The translations under genes and the position numbers were made by a program. Of a stretch of 14,448 bases of DNA, positions 8,624 through 14,448 are shown one piece after another. The DNA lies in NCBI GenBank assembly GCA_020445245.1, contig JAGRHB010000018.1, forward strand, positions 1-14,448. The letters are read 5' to 3'. Source of the stretch: Gammaproteobacteria bacterium. GTDB taxonomy: Bacteria; Pseudomonadota; Gammaproteobacteria; Chromatiales; Sedimenticolaceae. The notes beneath the pieces are model-generated. The model worked only from the letters and a program-made list of their open reading frames with translations. It had not been told where the DNA came from and searched no databases. Position 1 is the first letter of the stretch. Each line of letters begins with the position of its first letter.

Positions 8624-9511
8624 TCAATCCGTATAACCCAAGCGGGACAGCCCGGCTTCGTCGCTCGACCAGCTCTTCTTGACCTTGATCCAGACCTCCA
8701 GGTGCACGCGCGTCTGGAAGAAATCGTTCATCGCCTTGCGCGCTGCCGTGGCCGTTTCCTTCATCGCCTGCCCACCCTTGCCCAGCAGGATGGCCCTCTG
8801 CCCTTCGCGCTCCACCCAGATCACGGCCCCGATGAGATAACGACCGTCATCCTCTTCGAAGCGCTCGATCTCGACGGTGATGGCGTAGGGCAATTCACGA
8901 TGGTAACGACGGATCAGCTGCTCACGAAGCAGTTCGGCGGCGAAGAAGCGCTCGGAACGATCAGTGATCTGGTCCTCGGGGAACACCGGCTCGCCCTCGG
9001 GCAGGCGATCGAGCACCGCCTGCATCAGGGCGTCCGCGTTGTCGCCCCGACTGGCCGAGACCGGGATCACATCGACAAAGCCGTGGCGCTCCGCCAGCGT
9101 CTGCAGAAAGGGCAGCAGCTTTTCCTTGGGTTCGACCAGGTCGACCTTGTTAACCGCCAGGATAGTCGGGACACCCGCTTTTACCACGGCATTGAGCACA
9201 CGCTCGTCTTCACTGGTCCATGCCAGGGCCTGCACCACGAATACCGCGACGTCGACATCGATCAACGCCGTGTGCGCAGTGCGATTGAGATAGTGACTCA
9301 TCGCCTTGTTCCCGCGTTCATGGATCCCCGGTGTATCCACGAAGATGATCTGTCCGTCCTCTCGGCTCTTGATGCCGAGGATACGGTGGCGCGTGGTCTG
9401 GGGTTTGTGCGAGGTGATGGCGAGCTTCTGCCCGAGCAGGCGATTGAGCAGCGTCGATTTCCCGACGTTCGGCCGCCCGACCAACACCGCGTAACCGCTG
9501 CGAAATTTCAT
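8624..9511 (-). CDS. era: Ribosome-assembly GTPase Era
   Basis: Era binds the 3' end of 16S rRNA and assists 30S maturation. The 295-residue protein has a full GTPase domain: G1 GRPNVGKST (12-20), the switch region with SHKPQTTRHRI, G3 DTPG (59-62), G4 NKVD (121-124) and G5 SAS (152-154). The C-terminal KH domain (about 200-290) includes the RNA-binding loop ILLGKGGQAMK and ends WSSDEAGLSRLGY. Length and motifs are standard. The ATG overlaps the rnc stop as ATGA, the common rnc-era coupling in proteobacteria, which ties the RNase that cuts pre-rRNA to this 16S assembly factor. Confidence 0.98.
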   Translation of the reverse strand: MKFRSGYAVLVGRPNVGKSTLLNRLLGQKLAITSHKPQTTRHRILGIKSREDGQIIFVDTPGIHERGNKAMSHYLNRTAHTALIDVDVAVFVVQALAWTSEDERVLNAVVKAGVPTILAVNKVDLVEPKEKLLPFLQTLAERHGFVDVIPVSASRGDNADALMQAVLDRLPEGEPVFPEDQITDRSERFFAAELLREQLIRRYHRELPYAITVEIERFEEDDGRYLIGAVIWVEREGQRAILLGKGGQAMKETATAARKAMNDFFQTRVHLEVWIKVKKSWSSDEAGLSRLGYTD

Positions 9512-10176
9512 TCGTCCATTTCCTCGAGTCGTTCCAGCATCTTTCGCGCGGCCGCCTGTTCGGCCTTGCGCCTGCTCGCACCTTCACCCTCGGCGTTTCC
9601 GGCGAGCGTTGTCGAGCAGATCACACGGAATGTCTGGTCGTGTTGTTCGCCGCGGATGTCAACGACTTCGTAGCGCGGCAGAGGCCTGCCGATCGACTGC
9701 AGATGCTCCTGCAGACGCGTTTTCGGATCTTTTCGCCGGGTCTCGGGGGTGGGAGCCGCCAGACGCTCGCCGAGCAGGCGTCGCACCAGGACACGCGCCT
9801 CGTCCATCCCTCCGTCGAGATAGACGGCGGCAATGATTGCTTCGACCGCATCGGCGAGGATAGAGTCGCGCGTCTGGCCGCCGCTGCGCAGCTCCCCGGG
9901 CCCGAGCCGGAGAATGGCACCGAGCTGCAACTCGCGCGCGATCTCGGCCAGAGTCTCACGCTTGACCAGATGCGCGCGCATCCGGCTCAGCTGGCCTTCG
10001 TTGGCGTCGCTGACGCTTTGATACAGACTGTCAGCCACCTCGAATCCGAGGATGGCATCACCCAGAAACTCGAGCCGTTCGTTGTTGCTGGCACCTATGC
10101 TGCGATGCGAAAGCGCACGCTCCAGCAAGCCGAGATCATGGAACTGATAGGCGATGCGCTGCTGCAGCCGCCTCAT
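9508..10176 (-). CDS. rnc: Ribonuclease III
   Basis: RNase III cuts double-stranded RNA, including the rRNA precursor stems and many mRNA leaders. The 222-residue protein has the family signature NERLEFLGDA (32-41) and the second metal-binding motif ADAVEAIIAAVYLDGG with D108 and E111. The double-stranded RNA-binding domain covers about 149-217 (KTRLQEHLQ through EGEGASRRKAEQAAARKML). All catalytic acids are present and the length is normal. The ATG overlaps the stop of the DUF4845 gene as ATGA, and its own stop overlaps era in the same way. In E. coli RNase III cuts its own leader; no equivalent leader stem could be recognised here. Confidence 0.98.
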   Translation of the reverse strand: MRRLQQRIAYQFHDLGLLERALSHRSIGASNNERLEFLGDAILGFEVADSLYQSVSDANEGQLSRMRAHLVKRETLAEIARELQLGAILRLGPGELRSGGQTRDSILADAVEAIIAAVYLDGGMDEARVLVRRLLGERLAAPTPETRRKDPKTRLQEHLQSIGRPLPRYEVVDIRGEQHDQTFRVICSTTLAGNAEGEGASRRKAEQAAARKMLERLEEMDE

Positions 10177-10556
10177 TGCACGGAGATCAGCGCCGACTCT
10201 GAGAACGCCATGACGATCGATACGTTGCCGGCCACCGGCTTGCGGATCTCGTAGCTGACTTCGAACCGGGTGCCATTCTTTTCCTTCTTGATCTGGATGG
10301 CATTCCGATCGAATTCATACACACTGTTGATCTTGAGGCGTTTCATAAACGACTGCTTCATCTCGGCCGGTGACATAGAGCGCACGGCGCGGTCGTTTTC
10401 CATATTCGTCAGCACCTGTTTGATCGAATAGTTTTCCAGGTAGGTCGGGATCATCTTTATGCCGATCAGGATGAAAAACACCACGACGCCGAGCACGACG
10501 AGCCACGACACCATCGCCATGCCATTCTGTTTTGTTGCCATAAGTTTCGGTTTCAT
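10173..10556 (-). CDS. DUF4845 single-pass membrane protein
   Basis: This 127-residue protein has one N-terminal membrane helix (about 13-36, GMAMVSWLVVLGVVVFFILI) followed by IPTYLENYSIKQVL and a small soluble domain. This is the standard pattern of DUF4845 proteins, which in many Gammaproteobacteria sit between lepB and rnc. The N-terminus resembles a type IV pilin-like segment (a glycine-methionine before the hydrophobic stretch), but the glutamate found at position 5 of pilins is missing. The start at 10556 has AGGA 8 nt upstream; ATG 10541 is an alternative. No function is established for the family. Its place next to signal peptidase hints at an envelope role, which is only inference. 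Confidence 0.9.
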   Translation of the reverse strand: MKPKLMATKQNGMAMVSWLVVLGVVVFFILIGIKMIPTYLENYSIKQVLTNMENDRAVRSMSPAEMKQSFMKRLKINSVYEFDRNAIQIKKEKNGTRFEVSYEIRKPVAGNVSIVMAFSESALISVQ

Positions 10557-10629
10557 AAGGCCATTCCTGTAACAAGCGTAACCGATGTTGCGGCAGACTC
10601 AACGCCTGCAAAAGAAAATAGCGGCCGCA

Positions 10630-11469
10630 TCAGTCACTTATGGAACCGATCCGACCGGGGGCAAGGAATCCCGAGCGTTGCCAATCCCAGCTCAGCCATA
10701 CGAAGAATGCCTTACCGACCAGATTTTCTTCCGGCACGAAGCCCCAACAGCGGCCGTCGTTGCTGTCGTCACGATTGTCGCCGACCATCAGGTAGTGACC
10801 TTCCGGGACCTCGACCTCACGGTAGCCGAGGAACCCGCACGACGGACTGAAATCCGATGCCAGTGGATTCACCAGTACCGCGTGCTGCACATCGCCCAAG
10901 GTCTCCCTGCCCTCAACCGAGCCCAGTGCCCGCATACCTGAGCCCTCGGGCTGGTACTGCCCGACCGGTTCGATCGGCGCCGGGGTGCCATTGATGAACA
11001 GCGTCTTGTTCTGATAGCGAATGCGATCGCCGGGCAGACCGACGACGCGCTTGATATAGTCGAGACGCGGGTTGACCGGCCAACGAAACACCACGATATC
11101 GCCGCGCTCCGGTTCCCCCACTTCGATCAGCTTGGACTTGGTCACCGGCATACGGATGCCGTAGGCGAACTTGTTCACCAGGATGAAGTCGCCGACCAGC
11201 AGGGTCGGCATCATCGACCCCGAGGGGATGCGGAAAGGCTCCACAAGGAACGCCCGAAGCAGCAGTACGATAAGAAAGATCGGGAAGAACGAGCGTGCGT
11301 ATTCAACCGAGGTCGGCAGGACGTCGTCTGACTTGCCCTTGACCAGACGGTACACCAGCCAGACCACACCCGAGACCACCGAGGCCAGCGCCAGTGCCGG
11401 TTCGATACCGAATGCCATTACCACCCACACGAGCAGGGCGAAGAAACCAAGGATCAAGGTTGTTTGCAT
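10630..11469 (-). CDS. lepB: Signal peptidase I
   Basis: LepB cleaves signal peptides of exported proteins on the outer face of the inner membrane. N-terminal hydrophobic segments, the last being SFFPIFLIVLLLRAFLVEPF, anchor the catalytic domain. The catalytic serine is S85 in IPSGSMMPTLLVGDFILVNKF, within residues 82-102, and the general-base lysine is K140 in DYIKRVVGLPGD. Box E is GDNRDDSNDGRCWGFV and the C-terminus ends GRIGSI. The start at 11469 (279 residues) was chosen because GGGA lies 6 nt upstream; an ATG at 11487 would add six residues but has no ribosome-binding site. The gene follows lepA after a short gap, the usual lepA-lepB pair. Confidence 0.95.
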   Translation of the reverse strand: MQTTLILGFFALLVWVVMAFGIEPALALASVVSGVVWLVYRLVKGKSDDVLPTSVEYARSFFPIFLIVLLLRAFLVEPFRIPSGSMMPTLLVGDFILVNKFAYGIRMPVTKSKLIEVGEPERGDIVVFRWPVNPRLDYIKRVVGLPGDRIRYQNKTLFINGTPAPIEPVGQYQPEGSGMRALGSVEGRETLGDVQHAVLVNPLASDFSPSCGFLGYREVEVPEGHYLMVGDNRDDSNDGRCWGFVPEENLVGKAFFVWLSWDWQRSGFLAPGRIGSISD

Positions 11470-11523
11470 AGTACTTCCCAAGCTCATCAGCGATCACGGG
11501 CGCGCTGCCCTGGCGGCCGCCTG

Positions 11524-13329
11524 TCAGTTTTCTTTTCCAACCTGCAGGACGGCCAGGAAGGCCTCCTGAGGAATTTCGACGCGGCCGACCTGCTTCATGC
11601 GTTTCTTACCGGCCTTCTGCTTTTCGAGCAGCTTGCGCTTACGGGTCACATCACCCCCGTAACACTTCGCCGTCACGTTCTTGCGCAGGGCCTTGACCGT
11701 GGAGCGGGCAATCACCTTGCTGCCGATCGCTGCCTGGATCGCCACCTCGAACATCTGCCTCGGAATGATCTCTTTCATCCGCTCGGTAAGCTCGCGGCCA
11801 CGGGTCTCGGCATAATCACGGTGCACGATCAGTGACAGCGCATCGACCTTTTCCGTATTGATCAGGATGTCCAGTTTGACCAGCGACGCGGCCTGGAAGC
11901 GCTTGAACTCGTACTCGAACGACGCGTAACCGCGACTGACCGATTTGAGTCGGTCGAAGAAGTCGAGCACCACCTCGTTCATCGGCAGTTCGTACACCAG
12001 CTGGATCTGGCCACCGAGGTACTGCAGGTTCTTCTGCATGCCACGTTTCTCGATGCACAGCGTGATCACCGCACCCAGATGCTCCTGAGGCACCAGGATA
12101 TGCGCCTCGATGATCGGCTCACGGATCTCGCGGATCTTGCCCAGGTCTGGCAGTGCGGCGGGATTGTCGATCATCAGCTCGGTGCCGTCACTGAGGAGGA
12201 CCTCGTAGACAACGGTCGGTGCCGTGGTGATCAGGTCCAGATCGTATTCGCGTTCCAGGCGCTCCTGAACGATTTCCATGTGCAACATGCCGAGGAAGCC
12301 GCAACGAAATCCGAATCCCAGAGCCTGCGAGGTCTCCGGTTCATAGTGCAGCGCCGAGTCGTTGAGCTTCAATTTCTGCAGCGCATCGCGGAAGGCGTCG
12401 TAGTCGTCCGAACTGATCGGATAGAGCCCGGCAAACACCCGCGGCCGTACCTGACGGAAGCCTGGCAAGGCCTTGTCCGCCTTGCGGTTTTCCAGCGTCA
12501 GAGTGTCGCCCACCGGGGCGCCATCGACTTCTTTGATGCCGGCGATGACGAACCCGACCTCGCCGGTACCGAGTACCGTCTTGTCGAACCGCTTGGGCGT
12601 GAACACGCCGACTTTTTCGACCTGGTACACGCGCCCGGTGGACATCACGCGCATCTTGTCTTTCGGCCGGATCTCGCCATTGACCACGCGGATCAGCGAG
12701 ATCACCCCGACATAGGAATCGAACCATGAGTCGACGATCAACGCCTGCAGAGGCGCTTGTGGATCTCCCTGCGGGGCCGGAATATGGGTAATCAAAGCCT
12801 CCAGCAGGTCGGGGATCCCGAGGCCTGTCTTGGCGCTGACGTGCAGCGCCTCGGTTGCCTCGATACCGATGATCTCCTCGATCTGGGTCACCACCCGCTC
12901 GGGGTCAGCCGATGGCAGGTCGATCTTGTTGAGTACCGGCAGGACCTCCAGGCCCTGCTCTATCGCGGTGTAGCAGTTGGCGACACTCTGCGCCTCTACA
13001 CCCTGGGCGGCATCCACCACCAACAGCGCACCCTCACAGGCCGCCAGCGAGCGCGACACCTCGTACGAGAAATCGACGTGTCCCGGCGTGTCGATGAAAT
13101 TCAGCTGGTAGGTCTCGCCGTTTTGCGCCTTGTATTGCAGCGTCACCGATTGCGCCTTGATCGTGATGCCGCGCTCGCGCTCGAGGTCCATCGAGTCGAG
13201 GACCTGATTCGCCATCTCGCGCGCGGTCAGACCGCCACAGACCTGGATGAAGCGGTCAGCGATGGTCGATTTGCCGTGATCTATGTGCGCGATGATCGAG
13301 AAGTTTCTGATGTGGCTGAGATCGGTCAT
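11524..13329 (-). CDS. lepA: Elongation factor 4 (LepA), back-translocating GTPase
   Basis: LepA is a ribosome-bound GTPase related to EF-G, implicated in translation under stress and in 30S biogenesis. At 601 residues it has the normal length. The GTPase domain shows G1 AHIDHGKS (14-21), [10 protein letters not shown] (51-60), G3 DTPGH (80-84) and G4 NKID (134-137). EF-G-like domains follow, with [22 protein letters not shown] in the middle part (EF-G domain III/V region). The LepA-specific C-terminal domain contains [19 protein letters not shown] and [19 protein letters not shown]. The ATG gives [19 protein letters not shown], the standard start, yet no Shine-Dalgarno sequence is visible before it. 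A terminator-like hairpin lies 35-65 nt upstream of the start codon, in the presumed leader. Confidence 0.98.
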   Translation of the reverse strand: MTDLSHIRNFSIIAHIDHGKSTIADRFIQVCGGLTAREMANQVLDSMDLERERGITIKAQSVTLQYKAQNGETYQLNFIDTPGHVDFSYEVSRSLAACEGALLVVDAAQGVEAQSVANCYTAIEQGLEVLPVLNKIDLPSADPERVVTQIEEIIGIEATEALHVSAKTGLGIPDLLEALITHIPAPQGDPQAPLQALIVDSWFDSYVGVISLIRVVNGEIRPKDKMRVMSTGRVYQVEKVGVFTPKRFDKTVLGTGEVGFVIAGIKEVDGAPVGDTLTLENRKADKALPGFRQVRPRVFAGLYPISSDDYDAFRDALQKLKLNDSALHYEPETSQALGFGFRCGFLGMLHMEIVQERLEREYDLDLITTAPTVVYEVLLSDGTELMIDNPAALPDLGKIREIREPIIEAHILVPQEHLGAVITLCIEKRGMQKNLQYLGGQIQLVYELPMNEVVLDFFDRLKSVSRGYASFEYEFKRFQAASLVKLDILINTEKVDALSLIVHRDYAETRGRELTERMKEIIPRQMFEVAIQAAIGSKVIARSTVKALRKNVTAKCYGGDVTRKRKLLEKQKAGKKRMKQVGRVEIPQEAFLAVLQVGKEN

Positions 13330-13360
13330 GGGGTCTGGTGTCGGTCAACGCAAGCGGATG

Positions 13361-13394
13361 AAAAAACGGAACTTTCCACTGGAAAGTTCCGTTT
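13361..13394 (-). terminator. Intrinsic terminator between the mucD-glutaredoxin unit and lepA
   Basis: A perfect 14-bp inverted repeat (13364-13377 with 13381-13394) closes on a three-base loop. On the minus strand the stem is AAACGGAACTTTCC, loop AGT, then GGAAAGTTCCGTTT, ending in a run of six T. The T-tract is on the minus-strand side only, so it should stop transcription leaving the glutaredoxin-like gene. Because a TATAAT box lies upstream of it, it may also act as an attenuator of lepA. Confidence 0.85.
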
Positions 13395-13422
13395 CGGTCG
13401 CGAACCACCGCAAAGTGGCCGG

Positions 13423-13428
13423 ATTATA
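13423..13428 (-). promoter_or_regulatory. Candidate -10 box (TATAAT) for lepA
   Basis: The minus strand reads GGTATAATCC, a perfect TATAAT that overlaps the TAA stop of the glutaredoxin-like gene. A start about seven bases downstream (near 13416) would give a leader of roughly 87 bases that includes the hairpin at 13364-13394. The -35 candidate at 13445-13450 (TTCGGA, 16-bp spacer) matches only three of six consensus bases, so the promoter is tentative. Confidence 0.35.
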
Positions 13429-13678
13429 CCGGATTCGACATTTCTCCGAAATACTGCGCTATCCGCGCCAGGTCCGGGCTCAGCTCGCAGACGGTTTCCG
13501 TCCCCTGCAACAGCACCGGCACCCTGTCACCGTACGCCTCACGCCATTCCGGACGTTCGTCAACATCCCGCCACTCCATGTGCTGCGCGTGCTGCGGCCA
13601 GCCACGGAACAATACGGCTGCCAACGCCTCGCAGAGGTGGCAGCCGTTGCGGTAGTAGAAAACCGGCGTGTCGATCAA
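13424..13678 (-). CDS. Small glutaredoxin-like protein (DUF836 / glutaredoxin family)
   Basis: This 84-residue protein has a thioredoxin-fold opening (PVFYYRNGCHLCEAL) with a CxxC redox site at C13 and C16, then WRDVDERPEW and the cis-proline segment DRVPVLL (VPV), as in the DUF836 glutaredoxin-like family. It should be a small cytosolic thiol-disulfide protein, with partner unknown. Start is TTG at 13678, three bases after the mucD stop. The codon two before it is that stop in frame, so no upstream start is possible and there is no ATG or GTG close downstream. The weak ribosome-binding site suggests coupling to mucD. Similar small genes lie between mucD and lepA in other Gammaproteobacteria. 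Confidence 0.85.
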   Translation of the reverse strand: MIDTPVFYYRNGCHLCEALAAVLFRGWPQHAQHMEWRDVDERPEWREAYGDRVPVLLQGTETVCELSPDLARIAQYFGEMSNPV

Positions 13679-13681
13679 CGG

Positions 13682-14446
13682 TCAGTCTTTGAGGCGCAGC
13701 GCGAGAAACAGCGGGCTGTCGCCACGGTGGATCAACACCGCCACGGTGCGCTTGTCCCCTGCCTGATCGATCAGTTCGCGCAGGTGCCTGGCGTTCTTCA
13801 CATCCACTCCGTCAAACATCAGAACAATGTCGCCACGGTTGATGCCCGCCTCCTGCGCTGCACCGGGGGATACCTTGCTGACCAGCGCGCCGCCCGTCTC
13901 GTCCAGGCCAAGTTCCTTGCGCACCTGCGGTTCGATATCGATGACCGAAAGGCCCAGCTGGGCGATGTCGTCGGGCTGCGCGATCGGGGGAAGCGTCGAG
14001 ACCTCTTCCTCGTCGTCCGGCAGCCTGCCGACCGTGATCGCGACCTTCTTCTCTTTCCCAGCGCGCAGCAAAAGCAGTGTCGCCTCTTCCTCGACCCTGG
14101 CGGTACCGACCATCGGCGGCAGCTGGCTGGAGTTCAACAGCGGCTTGCCATTGAATTCGAGTATCACGTCACCCACCTTGAGGCCCGCCTTGTCGGCCGG
14201 CGAGTCGGGCATCACGCGTGACACCAGGGCGCCGTGTGGCTGTGCCATACCGAACGACTCCGCCAGGTTACGATCGACGTCCTGGATAAGCACGCCGAGA
14301 TAACCACGTGCAACCCTGCCGCTGTCACGCAGCTGGTCGGCGACATTGACCGCAAGCTCGATGGGTATCGCAAACGACAGTCCCATGAACCCGCCGGTTC
14401 GGCTGTAGATCTGGGAATTGATACCGACGACTTCACCGTCCAGGTT
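13682..14446 (-). CDS. mucD: Periplasmic serine endoprotease of the DegP/MucD (Do) family, 5' part outside window
   Basis: The visible 254 residues are the C-terminal part of an HtrA protease that degrades or refolds misfolded envelope proteins. The frame is open to the window edge and begins NLDGEVVGINSQIYSRTGGFMG, within the protease domain just after the GNSGGPL catalytic-serine loop, which lies outside. GLSFAIPIELA ends that domain. PDZ1 (from RGYLGVLIQDVDRNLAESFG) and PDZ2 (from LGLSVIDIEPQVRKELGLDETGGALV) follow, and the protein ends FLALRLKD. An ATG at 14386 is internal and should not be taken as the start. The position before lepA is that of mucD, the last gene of the algU-mucA-mucB-mucD envelope-stress operon in Pseudomonas relatives, so sigma-E/AlgU control is likely but not visible here. 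Confidence 0.92.
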   Translation of the reverse strand, partial: NLDGEVVGINSQIYSRTGGFMGLSFAIPIELAVNVADQLRDSGRVARGYLGVLIQDVDRNLAESFGMAQPHGALVSRVMPDSPADKAGLKVGDVILEFNGKPLLNSSQLPPMVGTARVEEEATLLLLRAGKEKKVAITVGRLPDDEEEVSTLPPIAQPDDIAQLGLSVIDIEPQVRKELGLDETGGALVSKVSPGAAQEAGINRGDIVLMFDGVDVKNARHLRELIDQAGDKRTVAVLIHRGDSPLFLALRLKD

Positions 14447-14448
14447 GA

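Noticed and set aside
10557..10629. Possible terminator after lepB (GCGGCCGC followed by TATTTTCTTTT on the minus strand)
   Set aside because: The palindrome leaves no loop, so no stable stem can form directly before the T-rich stretch; alternative stems are only 4-6 bp with long loops.
9548..11521. GCGGCCGC palindromes at about 9548, 10620 and 11514
   Set aside because: Eight-base GC palindromes are expected by chance in GC-rich DNA; their flanks differ, one is inside rnc, and none forms a hairpin with a usable loop.

Overview
The window looks like ordinary chromosome from a GC-rich gammaproteobacterium. Gene content and order (mucD, glutaredoxin-like gene, lepA, lepB, DUF4845 gene, rnc, era, recO, pdxJ, then a GacS/BarA-type kinase, cysM and rlmD) are those of Pseudomonas and purple-sulfur or sulfur-oxidiser type Gammaproteobacteria. 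Species cannot be named from the sequence alone. No RNA gene, transposon, integrase, CRISPR array, phage gene or long repeat was seen.

Right block (14448 down to 7167, all minus strand). The 3' two thirds of a MucD/DegP-type periplasmic protease is followed by a tiny CxxC glutaredoxin-like protein, an intrinsic terminator, then lepA (EF4), lepB (signal peptidase I), a DUF4845 membrane protein, rnc (RNase III), era (ribosome-assembly GTPase), recO and pdxJ. The last five are tightly packed: DUF4845/rnc and rnc/era overlap as ATGA, era/recO are 4 nt apart and recO/pdxJ 13 nt apart. The unit joins envelope quality control and protein export with ribosome maturation, DNA repair and pyridoxal phosphate synthesis.

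Centre (4751 to 7144, plus strand). One large hybrid sensor kinase (two membrane helices, HAMP, HisKA, HATPase, a degenerate receiver, an intact receiver, Hpt) is convergent with pdxJ and divergent from cysM. It resembles GacS/BarA, the top of the Gac/Rsm regulatory pathway, but has almost no periplasmic sensor loop.

Left block (4658 down to 1, minus strand). cysM, a degenerate PolB-type exonuclease homologue, rlmD, a CYTH-domain triphosphatase-like gene and a family-5 substrate-binding lipoprotein (cut by the window edge) follow one another with 15 nt, 0 nt, a 1-nt overlap and a 7-nt overlap, so they are probably one transcript.

Most of the window is well-known housekeeping DNA. Three points deserve a second look: the exonuclease homologue appears to have lost most or all of its metal-binding acidic residues; a strong hairpin-plus-T-tract sits between a TATAAT box and lepA, in what would be the lepA leader; and three genes (the kinase, recO and the glutaredoxin-like gene) appear to start at TTG. 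I see no clear sign of an undescribed multi-gene system.
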